Positions 26,064 to 35,665 of a stretch of DNA of 64,000 bases are shown here, piece by piece. The number at the start of each line of letters is the position of its first letter. Position 1 is the stretch's first letter. The stretch is from NCBI RefSeq assembly GCF_013522705.1, contig NZ_JAAMRE010000029.1, forward strand, positions 1 through 64,000, given 5' to 3'. The stretch comes from Pseudomonas lurida. Lineage in GTDB: Bacteria > Pseudomonadota > Gammaproteobacteria > Pseudomonadales > Pseudomonadaceae. The notes under the pieces were generated by a model. The model was given only the letters and a program-made list of their open reading frames with translations, was not told where the DNA came from and searched no databases. A program made the position numbers and the translations under genes.

Positions 26064-26098
26064 AAAAAAGCCCGCAACCTTGCGGGGCCGCGGGCTTG
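26064..26098 (-). terminator. Terminator downstream of aguA
   Basis: Stem AAGCCCGC / GCGGGCTT with a GC-rich loop; on the minus strand it is followed by TTTTTT. It lies 60 bp after the agmatine deiminase stop codon. Confidence 0.85.
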
Positions 26099-26157
26099 CC
26101 TTGCACGCTGAAAACGCGTAGCGACAGGCCGTCGTCAGTGCGCTGTTACAACTGCAC

Positions 26158-27264
26158 TCAACTTTTGTGCGCAGCGGGCTGCTGTTGGGTCAGGCAGTGG
26201 ATGTTGCCGCCACCCAGTAACAGTTCACGGCCGGGCACCATCACCACTTCATGCTGCGGGAACAGGTTCTGCAAAATATTCCTGGCGTCGTGGTCGAGCG
26301 GGTCGTCGAAGCTCGGCGCAATGATGCCGCCGTTGACGATCAGGAAGTTAACGTAGGAACCCGCCAGCCGCACGGTCGGATTGCGCTCCTGGGAGCCATC
26401 CACCGGGTCGACACCGGCGCACTCTGCTTCGGTGGCGTACAACGGCCCCGGAATCGGCATCTTATGCACTGTGAACGAGCGGCCCTGGGCGTCCGTGCTG
26501 TTTTGCAGCACATCCATGGCCGCGTGGCAGCGTGCATAGTTGGGGTCCTGCGGGTCATCGGTCCAGGCCAACAGCACTTCGCCGGGCCGCACGTAGCAGC
26601 AGAAGTTATCCACATGGCCGTCGGTTTCATCGTTAAACAAACCGTCCGGCAGCCAGATGATCTTATCCACAGCCAGGTTGGCGCTCAGCACCGCTTCGAT
26701 CTGCGCGCGGTCGAGGTGCGGGTTGCGATTGCGATTAAGCAGGCATTCCTCTGTGGTGATCAGCGTGCCTTCGCCATCGACGTGGATCGAGCCGCCCTCC
26801 AGCACAAAACCTTCGGTACGGTAGCGGGGCGCGCGCTCGATCTCCAGGATCTTGCCGCCTACTTGCGCGTCACGGTTCCACGGCGCGTACAGGCCACCGT
26901 CGAAACCGCCCCAGGCATTGAAGTCCCAGTTCACCCCGCGCACTTCGCCACTGTTGTTGATCACGAAGGTCGGGCCGGTATCGCGCACCCAGGCGTCATC
27001 GCTGGACATTTCCACCACGCGAATGTTTGGCACATCCAGGCGCGACCGGGCGTTTTCGTACTGGCCGGCGGATACACACACGGTCACCGGTTCGAACCGC
27101 GCAATGGCCTTGGCCACGGCCACATGAGCGGCCTGCGCCGGCTTGCCGCCCAGGCGCCAGTTGTCCGGGCGCTCGGGCCAGATCATCCAGGTCTGGGTCT
27201 GCGGCGCCCATTCGGCGGGCATGTGAAAGCCATCGGCGCGAGGGGTGCTGTGCAAAGTGGTCAT
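26158..27264 (-). CDS. aguA: Agmatine deiminase
   Basis: 368-residue guanidino-group-modifying enzyme that converts agmatine to N-carbamoylputrescine and ammonia on the route from arginine to putrescine. The start reads MTTLHSTPRADGFHMPAEWAPQTQTWMIWPERPDNW. The active-site features are present: EGGSIHVDGEG, DGHVDNF and the nucleophile Cys357 in GGGNIHCLTQ. Full family length. The neighbouring gene upstream (27384-30293) is an aminotransferase fusion that may share polyamine or amino-acid catabolism, but a 119-bp gap separates them. The usual partner aguB is not in the window. Confidence 0.95.
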   Translation of the reverse strand: MTTLHSTPRADGFHMPAEWAPQTQTWMIWPERPDNWRLGGKPAQAAHVAVAKAIARFEPVTVCVSAGQYENARSRLDVPNIRVVEMSSDDAWVRDTGPTFVINNSGEVRGVNWDFNAWGGFDGGLYAPWNRDAQVGGKILEIERAPRYRTEGFVLEGGSIHVDGEGTLITTEECLLNRNRNPHLDRAQIEAVLSANLAVDKIIWLPDGLFNDETDGHVDNFCCYVRPGEVLLAWTDDPQDPNYARCHAAMDVLQNSTDAQGRSFTVHKMPIPGPLYATEAECAGVDPVDGSQERNPTVRLAGSYVNFLIVNGGIIAPSFDDPLDHDARNILQNLFPQHEVVMVPGRELLLGGGNIHCLTQQQPAAHKS

Positions 27265-27383
27265 GGCGATCAGTGCTCCGAAGGGTGTGGGTCGACTTTA
27301 TAACGGATAAAAATCGGCTTTAAAAGCAAATCAAGGGCAGAAATAAGAGCCTTCTCGTTTTATCCTCGATAAGAATCGACTAT

Positions 27384-30293
27384 TTACAACTGTTCATCGA
27401 GCACCTTCGACAGCATATCGACGAAGAAATCCACACTATGCCGAGAGGTGACCATCGGTGGTTTGATCTTGAGGATGTTCAGATAGTCGCCGGTAGGCTG
27501 CATGAAAATGCCCAACTCACGTAAACGGTCACACAGCAATTTGGTTTCCTCGGTCGCCGGTTCCAGGGTTTGCCGGTCGCGCACTAACTCCAGGCCCAGA
27601 TAGAAACCGGAACCGTGCACGGCCCCGACCAACGGGTGACGCTCGATCAGGGCTTCCAGACGAGCTTTGAAATGTCCGCCCACGACTTGGGCGTTTTCCC
27701 ACAGTTTTTCTTCTTCCATCACATCCAGCACCGCCATGCCGATCCGGCAGCTGACGGGGCTGCCGCCTGAGGATGAGAAGAAATAACCTTCGGCCTCCAG
27801 CGCTTCAGCGATTTCGCGGCGGGTAATCACCGCACCCAGTGGCTGGCCGTTGCCCATGCCTTTGGCCATGGTGATGATATCGGGCACTACGCCCTGCTCC
27901 TCAAAGCCCCAGAAAAAACGCCCCATGCGGCCATAACCGACTTGCACTTCATCGGCGATGCACACGCCGCCTCGGGCGCGTACCAGGCCATACACTTGCT
28001 GCAAGTAACCCGGCGGCAGCGAGATGCCACCGGCATTGCCATATACCGGCTCGCAGATGAACCCTGCCAACTGGCGTTTGCTGGCGGCGATTTTCGCCAG
28101 GTTATGTTCCACGCTTCTTACGTAGTCCGGCGCACTGTCCTGCCCGCGGAACTCACCGCGATAGGTATTGGGCGCGGTCACCGGGTGCACCCAGTCCGGG
28201 CGGCTGCTCAGGGCCTGAGGGTTGTCGGCAATCGACGTGGACACCGCGTCTGCCGCCACCGACCAGCCGTGATAGGCCTCCAGCACGCTGAGCATGTCGC
28301 GCCCGCCGCTGAAGGCCCAGGCCAGGCGGATAGCCAGGTCGTTGGCCTCGGTGCCGCTGTTGACCAGAAACACACGGTCCATGCCCTCCGGCGCCAGGGC
28401 CAGCAAGCGTTCGGAAAACTCCGTGACCGCCGCGTAGTGAAAGCGCGAGTTGGTGTTGAGCAACGACCATTGCCGCGCCGCTACCGCGGCCATGCGTGGA
28501 TGCCCATGGCCCAGCACCGCCACGTTGTTGAGCATGTCCAGGTAGGAACGCCCGTGCATGTCGATCAGGTGGTTGCGCCAGCCGCGCTCGATGCGCGGCG
28601 GGTCGGTGTAATAGTGCTTCTGCGAGCGGGCGAAACTGGCGTCCCGGCGGGCCAGCAGGGTCTGGGCGTCCAGTTCAGGCTCGGCGTCGCAGGCCAGCCC
28701 CAGCACAGCGCCGGGCGACGGGCACAGGGTTTGCCAGGCCTGCGCGCGCGAGGGGGTGCAAAACAGCGGCGGTTCGAGGTCGGCAAGGCACAATTGCACG
28801 ATCAGCGGCGCCACCACCTCACCCAACCGTTGCCCCTCGACCAACAATGCACCGGATTTGAGCGAGGTGCTCACACCCCACACACGCACGCTCAACTCGA
28901 CGCCCTGCAGGCGCACCCGCCCGTCGGCCTCGTGGTGCAGCGTACCGGCAAAGGGCGCTTCCACCCCTGTGCCATGCGGCACGTGCAGCTCCACGTGCAG
29001 AGCAAAGGTATCCGCCTCGGTGGCGGTGTCAGGACGGGTACGCGACAACCGATATTGCCCATATCGACTGGCCGCCAACCCATGCAGCGTGGCCGCTTCG
29101 TCCAGCAACCTGCGATCGACGCCGGGCGTCTCCCAATTGCCGGCCTCGAAGTGTGGGCTGAGCACGCCCAGGTCGATCAACGCGAATTCGCGGCCGACCA
29201 GCTCCGGTAACAGCGGGGCGAAGTCCTGGCTGGCGATCGGTGTCGGCGTTTCGCCAACGCTGCCCAAAATCGCCGCTTCCATCAGCTCGAACGGCACCGA
29301 GGTGGCCACGTGGAAGATTTCCAACTCGTGTTCGGCATTTTTCAGCAAGTAGCTGTTATCCGGGTCCAAATGTTGCTGCTGCTCACTGCTCAGTACCAAT
29401 ACCGCCGCCCGTGCGACGATCAACGGCCACAGCGCCTGCAACTCCTCGCGTTGCAAAGGGGTCACGGCATGGCAGGCCTGAATCGCCGGCAAAATCGCAA
29501 AAGGGTCGCCCTCGGCGTGGTGCAGCAAGGCCGCGCAGGTCACCGACAGGTCAGCGATGCGCCAAGTGTGAACCAGGTCGCCAAAGTCGATTACCCCCTG
29601 GATCTGCCACTGACGCTGGGCATCACGCTGCCACAGCACGTTGTCATCGGTGATATCCATATGAACGGCTTGCCACGGCAGGCGCTCGACCAGGGGCCGA
29701 ATACGGGCTTGAACCTGCGCGCTCACGCGCTCCAACGCCTCGCGATGCGCAAGGTCTTGCAGGCTGGCCAACAGGTGGGCGATCAGCTCCAGAGCATGGC
29801 GCGGGTCCCACTGCAGGGTGCGCTCAAGGCCCCCATGCTCGAACGGCGCGAGCGCCAGGCTCATGCGGCCGCACAGGTCACCGAAGCCGGCCATCACCTC
29901 GCGACCCAGGTGGGGCCTGTGGGTCAATGGCTGGCCGTCGAGATAGTCCAGCAGGCGCAAGTGCAGGGTTTGTCCGCCGATTGACAGGGTGAGCAATTCA
30001 TCGCCGGCCAGGGTCTTGATCACCTTGGGCACGCGCACATCGGCGTGGGTCTGCAAATGACTGAGCGCCGCGTGCTGAGCCTGCAGCTCCAGCGCCGCGT
30101 AGTCACCTCGACAGATTTTCAGAACAAACCGACCCTGGGGGGTGTCGACTCTGTAATTGAGGTCTTGCTGGCTGCCGAGCGACTGCAAAGTGCCAGCAAG
30201 GCCATAGTGCTGCGCCAGGAGTTGAGTTGCTTGATCGGGGCCTACTTGCGGGCAAGGTAGACTGGCGCGATGGATCAACGTGGCGAGCAGCAT
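27384..30293 (-). CDS. Kinase / M23-like / class III aminotransferase fusion (phospholyase-type)
   Basis: 969-residue three-part protein. Residues about 25-300: APH/hydroxylysine-kinase-like phosphotransferase with catalytic loop HMDITDDNVLW (about 212-222) and GVIDFGDL. About 380-510: a degenerate M23-like beta domain (LHVELHVPHGTGVEAPFAGTLHHE). About 550-965: class III PLP enzyme with NSGTEANDLAIRLAW and PLP lysine about 811 in ITMAKGMGNG. Similar fusions link homologues of hydroxylysine kinase and ammoniophospholyases (AGPHD1/AGXT2L); this suggests phosphorylating an amino alcohol or hydroxylated amino acid, then eliminating phosphate and ammonia. Substrate unknown here. Confidence 0.85.
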   Translation of the reverse strand: MLLATLIHRASLPCPQVGPDQATQLLAQHYGLAGTLQSLGSQQDLNYRVDTPQGRFVLKICRGDYAALELQAQHAALSHLQTHADVRVPKVIKTLAGDELLTLSIGGQTLHLRLLDYLDGQPLTHRPHLGREVMAGFGDLCGRMSLALAPFEHGGLERTLQWDPRHALELIAHLLASLQDLAHREALERVSAQVQARIRPLVERLPWQAVHMDITDDNVLWQRDAQRQWQIQGVIDFGDLVHTWRIADLSVTCAALLHHAEGDPFAILPAIQACHAVTPLQREELQALWPLIVARAAVLVLSSEQQQHLDPDNSYLLKNAEHELEIFHVATSVPFELMEAAILGSVGETPTPIASQDFAPLLPELVGREFALIDLGVLSPHFEAGNWETPGVDRRLLDEAATLHGLAASRYGQYRLSRTRPDTATEADTFALHVELHVPHGTGVEAPFAGTLHHEADGRVRLQGVELSVRVWGVSTSLKSGALLVEGQRLGEVVAPLIVQLCLADLEPPLFCTPSRAQAWQTLCPSPGAVLGLACDAEPELDAQTLLARRDASFARSQKHYYTDPPRIERGWRNHLIDMHGRSYLDMLNNVAVLGHGHPRMAAVAARQWSLLNTNSRFHYAAVTEFSERLLALAPEGMDRVFLVNSGTEANDLAIRLAWAFSGGRDMLSVLEAYHGWSVAADAVSTSIADNPQALSSRPDWVHPVTAPNTYRGEFRGQDSAPDYVRSVEHNLAKIAASKRQLAGFICEPVYGNAGGISLPPGYLQQVYGLVRARGGVCIADEVQVGYGRMGRFFWGFEEQGVVPDIITMAKGMGNGQPLGAVITRREIAEALEAEGYFFSSSGGSPVSCRIGMAVLDVMEEEKLWENAQVVGGHFKARLEALIERHPLVGAVHGSGFYLGLELVRDRQTLEPATEETKLLCDRLRELGIFMQPTGDYLNILKIKPPMVTSRHSVDFFVDMLSKVLDEQL

Positions 30294-30445
30294 GATGGCG
30301 ATCTCTGTTTTTATCAGGCACCTATATCGCCATTGTTCATTGGGTTAAGCAACCCCCGGTGCCAACTGCACTTGCGCTGCCCGACGCCACAACTCAAGCT
30401 ATGCCCCACTCGCTCGATGTCCGTCTAAGGAAAAGGCTCCCCGAC

Positions 30446-31528
30446 ATGCGTATTCTCATCACCGGCGGTGCCGGTTTTATTGGCTCTGCCCTTATCCGTC
30501 ACCTTATCCAAAACACCGAGCATGAAGTGCTCAACCTCGACAAACTCACGTATGCCGGCAACCTGGAGTCGCTGACCAGCATCGCGTCCAACAGCCGCTA
30601 CGAGTTCGTCCAGGCCGATATCATCGACCAGGCCACCGTCAGCACCGTGCTGGCGCGCTTCGAGCCCCAGGCCATCATGCACCTGGCCGCCGAGTCCCAC
30701 GTCGACCGTTCGATTGATGGCCCGTCGGATTTTATCCAGACCAACATCGTCGGCACCTACAGCCTGCTCGAAGCTACCCGCGCCTATTGGCATAAGCTGG
30801 CCGAACCTGCCAAAAGCGCTTTCCGCTTCCATCATATTTCCACCGATGAAGTGTATGGCGACCTGCACGGGGTGGACGATCTGTTCACCGAGACCACGCC
30901 CTACGCACCCAGCTCGCCCTACTCCGCCAGCAAGGCCGCTTCCGACCATCTGGTGCGCGCCTGGCAGCGTACCTATGGCCTGCCTGTGCTGCTGACCAAC
31001 TGCTCGAACAACTACGGGCCGTTCCATTTCCCCGAAAAGCTGATCCCGTTGGTGATTCTCAACGCCCTCGCGGGTAAGCCATTACCGGTCTATGGTGATG
31101 GTTTGCAGGTGCGCGACTGGCTGTTCGTCGAAGACCACGCCCGCGCCCTGCTGAAAGTGGTCACCGAAGGCGTGGTTGGCGAGACCTACAATATCGGCGG
31201 GCACAACGAGCAAAAGAACATCGACGTGGTACGCGGTATCTGCACCCTGCTGGAAGAGCTGGCACCACAGCGGCCCGCAGGCGTCGCGCAATTCAGCGAC
31301 CTGATCACCTTCGTCAAGGATCGTCCAGGTCACGACCAACGCTACGCGATCGACGCCAGCAAGATCGAGCGCGAGCTGGGCTGGGTTCCGGAAGAAACCT
31401 TCGAAAGCGGCCTGCGCAAAACCGTGCAGTGGTACCTCGATAACCTGGAATGGTGCCGCAGGGTCCAGGACGGCAGTTATCAGGGCGAACGTTTGGGCAA
31501 CACCGACATGAAGGATCTGATTGCATGA
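30446..31528 (+). CDS. rmlB: dTDP-glucose 4,6-dehydratase
   Basis: 360-residue SDR-type dehydratase making dTDP-4-keto-6-deoxyglucose, step two of dTDP-L-rhamnose synthesis. Start at ATG 30446 (MRILITGGAGFIGSALIRHL) with AAGGAAAAGG upstream; an open frame from 30359 adds 29 unlikely residues. NAD-binding GGAGFIG, catalytic THISTDEVYGDL-like segment and YSASKA are present. First of four genes that overlap by ATGA, clearly one operon for rhamnose in LPS or exopolysaccharide. Confidence 0.96.
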   Translation: MRILITGGAGFIGSALIRHLIQNTEHEVLNLDKLTYAGNLESLTSIASNSRYEFVQADIIDQATVSTVLARFEPQAIMHLAAESHVDRSIDGPSDFIQTNIVGTYSLLEATRAYWHKLAEPAKSAFRFHHISTDEVYGDLHGVDDLFTETTPYAPSSPYSASKAASDHLVRAWQRTYGLPVLLTNCSNNYGPFHFPEKLIPLVILNALAGKPLPVYGDGLQVRDWLFVEDHARALLKVVTEGVVGETYNIGGHNEQKNIDVVRGICTLLEELAPQRPAGVAQFSDLITFVKDRPGHDQRYAIDASKIERELGWVPEETFESGLRKTVQWYLDNLEWCRRVQDGSYQGERLGNTDMKDLIA

Positions 31529-32400
31529 TGAAGGGAATCGTATTGGCCGGTGGCTCCGGCACGCGTTTGCACCCCATTACCCTGGGCGTGTCCAAACAAC
31601 TGTTGCCGGTGTACGACAAGCCGATGATCTACTACCCGATCTCAGTGCTGATGCTGGCGGGGATCAAGGACATCCTGGTGATTTCCACACCGGTGGACTT
31701 GCCGCAATACCGCAACCTGCTGGGCGATGGCAGCCAGTTCGGCGTGCGATTCAGCTACGCGGAGCAGCCGTCGCCTGATGGCTTGGCCCAAGCGTTCATC
31801 ATCGGCGAAGAGTTTATCGGCGATGATCCGGTCTGTTTGATCCTGGGCGACAATATCTTCCACGGTCAGCATTTCGGCGATCAATTGCGCACCGCCGCCA
31901 ATCGCCCGTCCGGCGCCACGGTATTCGGTTACTGGGTCAAGGATCCCGAACGTTTCGGTGTGATCGATTTCGACAAGGAAGGCCGTGCGCTGTCCATCGA
32001 AGAAAAACCCGCCAAGCCCAAATCCAGCTACGCCGTGACCGGCCTGTACTTCTACGACAACGATGTGATCAAGATCGCCAAGGCGGTCAAGCCTTCGCCT
32101 CGTGGTGAACTGGAGATCACCGACGTCAACAATGCCTACCTCAAGCGTGGCGACCTGCATGTTGAACGCTTTGGCCGTGGTTTTGCCTGGCTCGACACCG
32201 GCACACACGACAGCTTGCTTGAGGCCTCGACGTACGTGCAGACCATCGAACATCGCCAAGGGTTGAAAGTGGCATGCCTTGAAGAAATCGCCTACGAAAA
32301 TGGCTGGATCGATCGGGATTATTTGCTTGAGCGCGCCAAATATTTCGGCAAGACCGGCTATGGTCAATATTTGTTCACCCTCGCCAAGGAAACTACATGA
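31525..32400 (+). CDS. rmlA: Glucose-1-phosphate thymidylyltransferase
   Basis: 291-residue nucleotidyltransferase that makes dTDP-glucose, the first step of the rhamnose pathway. Hallmarks: KGIVLAGGSGTRLHPIT, KPMIYYPIS, GDNIFHG and EITDVNNAYL. The ATG at 31525 overlaps the rmlB stop (ATGATGA), with a second ATG at 31528. Overlaps rmlC by 4 bp. Confidence 0.96.
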   Translation: MMKGIVLAGGSGTRLHPITLGVSKQLLPVYDKPMIYYPISVLMLAGIKDILVISTPVDLPQYRNLLGDGSQFGVRFSYAEQPSPDGLAQAFIIGEEFIGDDPVCLILGDNIFHGQHFGDQLRTAANRPSGATVFGYWVKDPERFGVIDFDKEGRALSIEEKPAKPKSSYAVTGLYFYDNDVIKIAKAVKPSPRGELEITDVNNAYLKRGDLHVERFGRGFAWLDTGTHDSLLEASTYVQTIEHRQGLKVACLEEIAYENGWIDRDYLLERAKYFGKTGYGQYLFTLAKETT

Positions 32401-32942
32401 AGGTAACCGCCACTGAGCTGCCCGGTGTATTGGTCATCGAGCCAAAGGTTTTTGGCGACGAACGCGGCTTTTTCTACGAGAGTTTCAACGCGCGAGCATT
32501 TGCCGACGCCACCGGACTGCAGCAGCAGTTTGTGCAGGACAATCACTCACGCTCGCAGAAAGGGGTGTTACGCGGCCTCCACTATCAGGTGCAACACGCC
32601 CAAGGCAAGCTGGTCCGAGTGACGGCTGGCGAGGTACTGGACGTGGCAGTGGATATACGCCGCAGTTCGCCGAATTTCGGCAAGTGGGCCAGTGTGCGCC
32701 TGTCGGCCGATAACAATCGTCAACTATGGATACCTCCTGGATTCGCTCATGGTTTTGTGGTGCTCAGCGACTATGCGGAGTTTCTCTACAAGACCACGGA
32801 CTACTACACGCCGGAGGCCGAGCGATGCATTCGCTGGGACGACAGTGAACTCAACATCGATTGGCAATTGAGCAGCCCGCCGACCCTGTCCACCAAGGAC
32901 CAGAACGGCGCGCGGTTTAATGAGGCCGAAGTGTTTCCATGA
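32397..32942 (+). CDS. rmlC: dTDP-4-dehydrorhamnose 3,5-epimerase
   Basis: 181-residue cupin epimerase, third enzyme of the pathway. Visible motifs: GVLVIEPKVFGDERGFFYE, FVQDNHSRSQKGVLRGLHYQ with the active-site His, and IPPGFAHGF. ATGA overlaps with both rmlA and rmlD. Confidence 0.96.
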   Translation: MKVTATELPGVLVIEPKVFGDERGFFYESFNARAFADATGLQQQFVQDNHSRSQKGVLRGLHYQVQHAQGKLVRVTAGEVLDVAVDIRRSSPNFGKWASVRLSADNNRQLWIPPGFAHGFVVLSDYAEFLYKTTDYYTPEAERCIRWDDSELNIDWQLSSPPTLSTKDQNGARFNEAEVFP

Positions 32943-33820
32943 GCAGCGCCTTGAAAATCCTTATCACCGGCCAACACGGTCAAGTCTCCCAGGCGCTGCA
33001 GCAGCAGCTCCCCCCGCTCGGCGAGCTGATCGTGCTGGGTCGCGATCAATTGGATCTGACCAACGCCGACCAGATTCGCCGGCAGGTCCGTGCCCATCGT
33101 CCCGACCTGATCATCAATGCCGCCGCCCACACGGCGGTCGACCAGGCCGAAAGCGAGCCGGAGGTGGCCTTCGCGATCAATGCCACCGCCCCCGGCATCC
33201 TGGCTGAAGAGGCCAAGGCCCTGGGCGCGCCGCTGATCCACTACTCCACCGACTACGTGTTCGACGGCAGCAAGGCGGCGCCGTACACCGAAGCGGACAC
33301 GCCGCACCCGTTGGGCGTGTATGGCCAGAGCAAGCTCGCCGGCGAGCAGGCGATTACGGCAGTGGGAGGCGAGCACCTGATCCTTCGCACCAGTTGGGTC
33401 TACTCCAACCACGGCAAGAACTTCCTGCTGACCATGCAGCGCCTGTTGCAGGAGAAGCCGCAGATGCGCATCGTCGCCGACCAGATTGGCGCGCCGACCT
33501 GGGCCGGTACCATCGCAGGCAGCACCCGCGCCCTGATCGAACGTTGGCAGGCCGGGGGTGCCGGAGCATGGGGGGTCTACCACCTGACCGCCCAGGGTGA
33601 AACGTCGTGGTTCGGCTTTGCCGAGGCCATCGGCGAGTACCTGCGGGCCACCGGCAAAGCCTGCGCCGAGCTGGAAGCCATCCCTTCCAGTGCTTACCCG
33701 ACGCCCGCCAAACGCCCGTTGAACTCGCGCCTCGACTGCAGCCGTCTGCAACGCGAATGGCACGTCAGCCAGCCGCACTGGCTGGACGCACTGCGCGAGT
33801 GTCTTGCACAGCCGCACTAG
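32939..33820 (+). CDS. rmlD: dTDP-4-dehydrorhamnose reductase
   Basis: 293-residue reductase producing dTDP-L-rhamnose. NAD(P)-binding LITGQHGQVSQAL, INAAAHTAVDQAE, STDYVFDG and YGQSKLAGE are all standard. Last rml gene; dctB starts only 28 bp later, so read-through is possible although the functions differ. Confidence 0.96.
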   Translation: MSSALKILITGQHGQVSQALQQQLPPLGELIVLGRDQLDLTNADQIRRQVRAHRPDLIINAAAHTAVDQAESEPEVAFAINATAPGILAEEAKALGAPLIHYSTDYVFDGSKAAPYTEADTPHPLGVYGQSKLAGEQAITAVGGEHLILRTSWVYSNHGKNFLLTMQRLLQEKPQMRIVADQIGAPTWAGTIAGSTRALIERWQAGGAGAWGVYHLTAQGETSWFGFAEAIGEYLRATGKACAELEAIPSSAYPTPAKRPLNSRLDCSRLQREWHVSQPHWLDALRECLAQPH

Positions 33821-33847
33821 GCATAATGCGCCCGTACCCACAGGCGC

Positions 33848-35665
33848 ATGACTCCCATGACTCCACCCCTTCCGCGAAGACCCCGCTGGCGCAGCCTCGC
33901 GCTGCTGGCGTTGTGCCTGGCACCGCTGCTATGGCCGCTGGAGCACCTGGCCGAGCGCTACTATCGCAGTGAACTGGCCGGGCAGAACCGCCAGACCCTC
34001 GACCTGTACGTCGCCAACCTGCTGGGCACCCTGCACCGCTACGAAGTGCTGCCGCAGATCCTCGGCGACCTGCCCGCCTTGCGCAGCGCACTGGCGGCGC
34101 CGCAGGTCAGCACCAATCTGGCCAACGCCAATCAATTGCTCAGGGACGTCGCCGCGCAGGCCGGTGTGGAGGTGATGTACCTGATGGACACCACCGGCAA
34201 GACCCTTGCCGCGTCCAATTGGGACAAACAGGACAGCTTTGTCGGACGCAATTTCTCGTTCCGGCCGTATTTCAGCGAAGCCATGGCCGGGCGCCTGGGA
34301 CGCTTTTTCGGGCTGGGCACCACCTCCGCCAAACGTGGGTATTTTTTCGCCGCAGCGGTGCGCGATGGGGAAAAAATCATCGGTGTGCTGGTGGTCAAGG
34401 TCGACCTGGACCACACCGAAAGCCTGTGGGGCAACACCCCGGAACAACTGCTGGTCACCGACCACAACGGTGTGGTGATCCTGACCTCACGCCCGCAATG
34501 GCGATTTCGCGCCACGCGGCCGCTTACCCCCGAAGAACGCCAGGCCATCATCGCCATCCAACCCTACCCGACGCGCGACCCACAGCCGCTGAACCTGAGC
34601 AGCAGCGCCTGGCTGCGGCAGTCCACGGCCATCGCCGAAACCGGCTGGAATGTAGAAATTCTCGCGCCGAAATCCTTGATCAGTCGCCCGGTGCGCACCG
34701 TGGTGGCCGTGGGCGGCGCGGCGCTGCTGGCGTTGATGCTGTTGCTGGGGTTGTTGATGCAGCGCCGCCGACATTATCTAGAACGCATCGCTTTCGAAGC
34801 CAAGGCCCGCCGCGAACTGGAAATGCGTGTGGCCGAACGGACCAGCGACCTGGAAGGCCTTAACCGGCGCCTGAAACAGGAGGTGCTGGAACGCGAGCAC
34901 GCCCAGCAGGAACTGGTACGCGCCCAGGATGACCTGGTGCAGGCCGGCAAGTTGTCTGCGCTGGGAACCATGTCGGCGAGTATCAGCCATGAACTCAACC
35001 AGCCCCTGGCCGCAATCCGCAGCTACGCCGAGAACGCCGAAATCCTGCTCGATCATCAGCGCACAGACGACGCGCGCGGCAACCTCAAGCTGATCAGCGA
35101 GCTGACCGGGCGCATGGCCTCGATCATCGCCCATCTGCGCGCCTTCGCCCGCCGCGACCGCCACGCGCCTGAAAGCGTAGCCCTGCAACCCGCGCTCGAC
35201 GATGCCCTGGCGCTGCTGGCCAAACGTCGCCGCTCGATGGAGGTGGAGCTGATCCGCGATCTACCGGAAGCCACGCTATGGGTGCAGGCCGGCGAGACTC
35301 GCCTGCGCCAGGTACTGGGCAATCTGCTGGCAAATGCCTTGGACGCACTGACCGAAAAAGGCCCGCCGCGCAAACTCTGGCTGAGTGCCGAAACCACCGC
35401 CCAGGGCGTCAACCTGTACATTCGCGACAACGGCCCGGGCTTTTGCATGGAAGCCCTGGGCCGCGCCAGCGAGCCGTTCTACACCACCAAGACGCGCACC
35501 CAGGGCCTGGGGCTGGGCCTGGCCATCTGTGAAACGCTGATGCGCGCCTTTGGTGGCGAACTGTTGTTTGCCAACCACAAGGAAGGCGGCGCGCTGTTAA
35601 CCTTGAAATTGCGCGCCGGCTCGCCGGGCGTCAGTCTGCAACCGTCCGAGGACCGCAGTGTATGA
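33848..35665 (+). CDS. dctB: C4-dicarboxylate sensor histidine kinase DctB
   Basis: 605-residue membrane kinase that senses C4-dicarboxylates and phosphorylates DctD. Two membrane helices (about 17-34 and 286-306) flank a periplasmic double-Cache domain (ASNWDKQDSFVGRNFSFRPYF). A coiled coil (about 312-368) leads to the HisKA domain with His381 in SASISHELNQPLAAIRSYAENAE; the ATPase has NLLANALDAL, RDNGPGF and TQGLGLGLAI. Overlaps dctD by 4 bp. No dicarboxylate transporter gene is adjacent, so the regulated dct operon must lie elsewhere. Confidence 0.9.
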   Translation: MTPMTPPLPRRPRWRSLALLALCLAPLLWPLEHLAERYYRSELAGQNRQTLDLYVANLLGTLHRYEVLPQILGDLPALRSALAAPQVSTNLANANQLLRDVAAQAGVEVMYLMDTTGKTLAASNWDKQDSFVGRNFSFRPYFSEAMAGRLGRFFGLGTTSAKRGYFFAAAVRDGEKIIGVLVVKVDLDHTESLWGNTPEQLLVTDHNGVVILTSRPQWRFRATRPLTPEERQAIIAIQPYPTRDPQPLNLSSSAWLRQSTAIAETGWNVEILAPKSLISRPVRTVVAVGGAALLALMLLLGLLMQRRRHYLERIAFEAKARRELEMRVAERTSDLEGLNRRLKQEVLEREHAQQELVRAQDDLVQAGKLSALGTMSASISHELNQPLAAIRSYAENAEILLDHQRTDDARGNLKLISELTGRMASIIAHLRAFARRDRHAPESVALQPALDDALALLAKRRRSMEVELIRDLPEATLWVQAGETRLRQVLGNLLANALDALTEKGPPRKLWLSAETTAQGVNLYIRDNGPGFCMEALGRASEPFYTTKTRTQGLGLGLAICETLMRAFGGELLFANHKEGGALLTLKLRAGSPGVSLQPSEDRSV

